From NCBI GenBank assembly GCA_964498725.1, contig CAZCHS010000047.1, positions 1-23,146 on the forward strand: a stretch of DNA of 23,146 nt, read 5' to 3'. The DNA is from JAFGTP01 sp964498725 (lineage in GTDB: Bacteria > Fidelibacterota > UBA2242 > JAFGTP01). Position 1 is the stretch's first letter. Each line of letters starts with the position of its first letter. The position numbers were made by a program, and so were the translations under genes. The notes under the pieces were generated by a model. The model was not told the origin of the DNA. It did no database searches and worked only from the letters and a program-made list of their open reading frames with translations. Shown here piece after piece: positions 21,332 to 23,146 of the stretch.

Positions 21332-21924
21332 TAATTATCCTGTTTTTGTCTTAGTTTGTTCTCATTAATTTCTTCATATTTTAAATTGCACCGGGGGCAG
21401 GTTACTTCTTTATCGAATTCCGGCAAGATCTCGCCGCATTCACAGGCCCAGCCTTTCCGTTTCGCCGGCACACCCACCATGAGGGCGAAATCCGGTACAT
21501 CCTTCGTCACCACAGCGCCGGCTGCAATAAAAGCATGCCGTCCGATGGTATTGCCGCAAACAATGGTAGAATTAGCGCCCATTGAGGTGCCTTCTTTCAC
21601 CAGGGTTTTGTGGTAAAATTCCGAGCCTGACTGTGGGTATTTACATCGGGGGTCAATCACATTGGTGAAAACCATGGAAGGCCCGCAAAAGACATAATTT
21701 TCCAGTTCCACACCTTCGTAAATGGAAACATTGTTCTGGACTTTCACAAAATTCCCGATCTTGACATTATTGCCCACATTGACATTCTGACCAAAGACAC
21801 ACTTTTTTCCGATCTTCGCGCCGGTTTGAATATGGGTAAAGTGCCAGACCTTGGTGCCGTCACCGATTTCCACATTGTCATCGACATAACTGCTTTCATG
21901 GACAAAATATTTTTTATCACTCAT
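21331..21924 (-). CDS. wlbB: UDP-3-amino-uronic acid N-acetyltransferase (WlbB/WbpD type)
   Basis: Left-handed beta-helix acyltransferase expected to acetylate the 3-amino group of UDP-2-acetamido-3-amino-2,3-dideoxy-glucuronate. Hexapeptide repeats run through residues 15-155 (for example VEIGDGTKVWHFTHIQTGAKIGK in pieces, and MGANSTIVCGNTIGRHAFIAAGAVV), with the GVPAK closing motif at 151-155. Beyond it there is a C-terminal C-x-C...C-x2-C mini-domain (Cys161, 163, 176, 179) that should bind zinc; this tail is seen in many bacterial relatives. It starts 11 bases after the aminotransferase gene and overlaps wlbA by one base. The acyl group could be something other than acetyl. Confidence 0.9.
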   Translation of the reverse strand: MSDKKYFVHESSYVDDNVEIGDGTKVWHFTHIQTGAKIGKKCVFGQNVNVGNNVKIGNFVKVQNNVSIYEGVELENYVFCGPSMVFTNVIDPRCKYPQSGSEFYHKTLVKEGTSMGANSTIVCGNTIGRHAFIAAGAVVTKDVPDFALMVGVPAKRKGWACECGEILPEFDKEVTCPRCNLKYEEINENKLRQKQDN

Positions 21925-21935
21925 AGCATCACCGA

Positions 21936-23072
21936 TTATTTATAAAATTCTTCTAATTTTTTAATAACATATTCCTGCATCTCTTTTTTCAATTCCGGAT
22001 AGATGGGAATAGCAAGGGTGTGTTTCGCCGCATATTCGGAATGCGGGAATTGCCCCCTTTTATATCCTAAATATTGAAAACATTCCTGCTCATGAAAAGG
22101 CACCGGGTAATAGACTTCATTGCCGATATTGGCTTCTTTCAAAAAGGCGCGCAAGTCATCCCGCTGATCATCTACCGACAGAATATATTGATTGTAGATG
22201 TGATGTTCCCGTCCATAGACCGGTTTTGGTTTGGTAATGCTGTCAATTATCAGATTTTCATCATAATAGCCCGCATTCTTGCGTCGGGCACGATGCCAAT
22301 CTTCCAGGTATTGCAATTTCACTGACAGCACTGCCGCCTGAATCGCGTCAAGACGAAAGTTGCCGCCGATCAGGGCGTGATAATATTTCGGTGCAGAGCC
22401 ATGATTGCGCAGTTTCACCAATTTATTATAAAGCGCCTCATCATTGGTTACCACCATGCCGCCATCGCCAATTCCGCCAAGATTTTTACTGGGAAAAAAG
22501 GAAAAGCAGCCCATTGTACCGATGGAGCCGGCTTTCTGAAGTCCCTTTTCTGACGGATAAGTGGAACCAATCGCCTGGGCGCCATCTTCGATAACCGGGA
22601 TATTATATTGATTTGCAATGGCCATAATGCCATCCATATCAGCGCACTGTCCGTAAAGATGAACAGGAATAATGGCTTTGACCTGATCGATTTTATCGGG
22701 ATTATTTTCAAACCACTGCTTGAGTAATTTCGGATCAAGATTATAGGTTTTGGGGTCAATATCCACAAATACCGGAGTAGCACCAAGCCGCGCCACTGTT
22801 CCGGCGGTGGCGAAAAAAGAATAGGGTGTTGTGATTACAATATCACCTTGATTAATATCCAATGCCATCAGGGAAATCAACAAGGCATCAGTTCCTGAGG
22901 AAACACCCACACCATATTGACAGTCGGCATAGTCTGCTACGGCCTTTTCCAGTTCCTTAACCTTTGGCCCCATGATATAGCGGGTGGATTCCACGACCTC
23001 TTCAATAGCATCATACATTTCGCCCCGGATTGTCTCCAGTTGCGCTTTTAAATCCAATAGTGGTACCTGCAT
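21936..23072 (-). CDS. wlbC: DegT/DnrJ/EryC1 aminotransferase (WlbC/WbpE type)
   Basis: PLP-dependent sugar aminotransferase expected to convert the 3-keto product of WlbA to the 3-amino sugar. PLP ligands are visible: Asp163 (IEDGAQA) and the Schiff-base lysine Lys196 in FFPSKNLGGIGDGG, with the N-terminal SSGTDALLISL phosphate site (58-68). I chose the ATG at 23072: AAGGG lies six bases before it, and the family usually begins with M-x-VPLLDLKAQ. The in-frame ATG at 23087 would place that ribosome site inside the coding sequence. The 378-residue length is normal. It is the first gene of the minus-strand operon within the window, but more upstream genes may exist beyond the edge. Confidence 0.92.
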   Translation of the reverse strand: MQVPLLDLKAQLETIRGEMYDAIEEVVESTRYIMGPKVKELEKAVADYADCQYGVGVSSGTDALLISLMALDINQGDIVITTPYSFFATAGTVARLGATPVFVDIDPKTYNLDPKLLKQWFENNPDKIDQVKAIIPVHLYGQCADMDGIMAIANQYNIPVIEDGAQAIGSTYPSEKGLQKAGSIGTMGCFSFFPSKNLGGIGDGGMVVTNDEALYNKLVKLRNHGSAPKYYHALIGGNFRLDAIQAAVLSVKLQYLEDWHRARRKNAGYYDENLIIDSITKPKPVYGREHHIYNQYILSVDDQRDDLRAFLKEANIGNEVYYPVPFHEQECFQYLGYKRGQFPHSEYAAKHTLAIPIYPELKKEMQEYVIKKLEEFYK

Positions 23073-23104
23073 TAAAATCCCTTTCATTTATTAAGCCGTA
23101 ATCT

Positions 23105-23133
23105 AATAAACTTTTAGAAGAATTTAAATCCAA
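23105..23133 (-). promoter_or_regulatory. Weak candidate promoter before wlbC
   Basis: On the minus strand TTGGAT (23128-23133) and TTTATT (23105-23110) are 17 bases apart, as in a housekeeping promoter, but match the consensus poorly. The sequence is AT-rich and the window ends here, so the operon could equally continue upstream. Confidence 0.2.
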
Positions 23134-23146
23134 TTTTTATTGCGAG

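Overview
The window is a 23.1 kb, AT-rich bacterial scaffold piece with one run of 100 N (17931-18030), so it is probably a draft or metagenome assembly. Lipid A/LPS-core genes (a Kdo transferase and a GT9 heptosyltransferase-type enzyme), a lipoprotein with a lipobox, TatC and SelA point to a Gram-negative, outer-membrane-bearing, selenocysteine-using bacterium. Protein style and gene neighbourhoods suggest an uncultured FCB-group-like lineage. That is inference from gene content; there is no rRNA to settle it.

Layout. (1) 224-1676, plus strand: a compact operon of an ECF sigma factor, a small cysteine-rich zinc-finger anti-sigma factor, a DUF1858 CxxC protein and an OsmC-family peroxidase-like protein, closed by a strong terminator. 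(2) 13190 down to 1760, minus strand: a long, tightly packed run of tatC, long-chain polyprenyl diphosphate synthase, GT9 glycosyltransferase, waaA/kdtA, two ECF-type ABC ATPases without their membrane partners, a one-frame fusion of phosphatidylglycerophosphate synthase with the SRP receptor FtsY, rimO, a long-form RmlA nucleotidyltransferase, then (after hairpins) mtaB and a deoxynucleoside kinase. (3) 13319-13915, plus: a secreted protein of unknown function. (4) 15850 to 13906, minus: an FMN-binding lipoprotein followed by selA. (5) 23072 to 16111, minus: wlbC, wlbB and wlbA (UDP-diacetamido-uronic acid synthesis), a PHP-domain phosphatase, cysC, cysD, gap, cysN.

How the genes fit together. 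Region 5 reads as a supply module for a sulfated acidic polysaccharide: WlbA/C/B make an activated 2,3-diacetamido uronic acid, CysDN plus CysC make PAPS, and the PHP protein belongs to the family that dephosphorylates pAp, the by-product of PAPS-dependent sulfotransferases. CysN carries a C-terminal APS-kinase-like domain whose P-loop has decayed, while an intact CysC is encoded separately. Region 2 combines envelope building (Kdo, heptose, polyprenyl carrier, phosphatidylglycerol), membrane protein targeting (FtsY, TatC) and two methylthiotransferases.

The most unusual items are the PgsA-FtsY fusion (6253-7734), the sulfation module with its built-in candidate pAp phosphatase, and a dispersed palindromic repeat (near 90, 1731 and 16033). 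The repeat's best copy sits inside a 68-nt nested palindrome, and another copy supplies the stop codon of the deoxynucleoside kinase.
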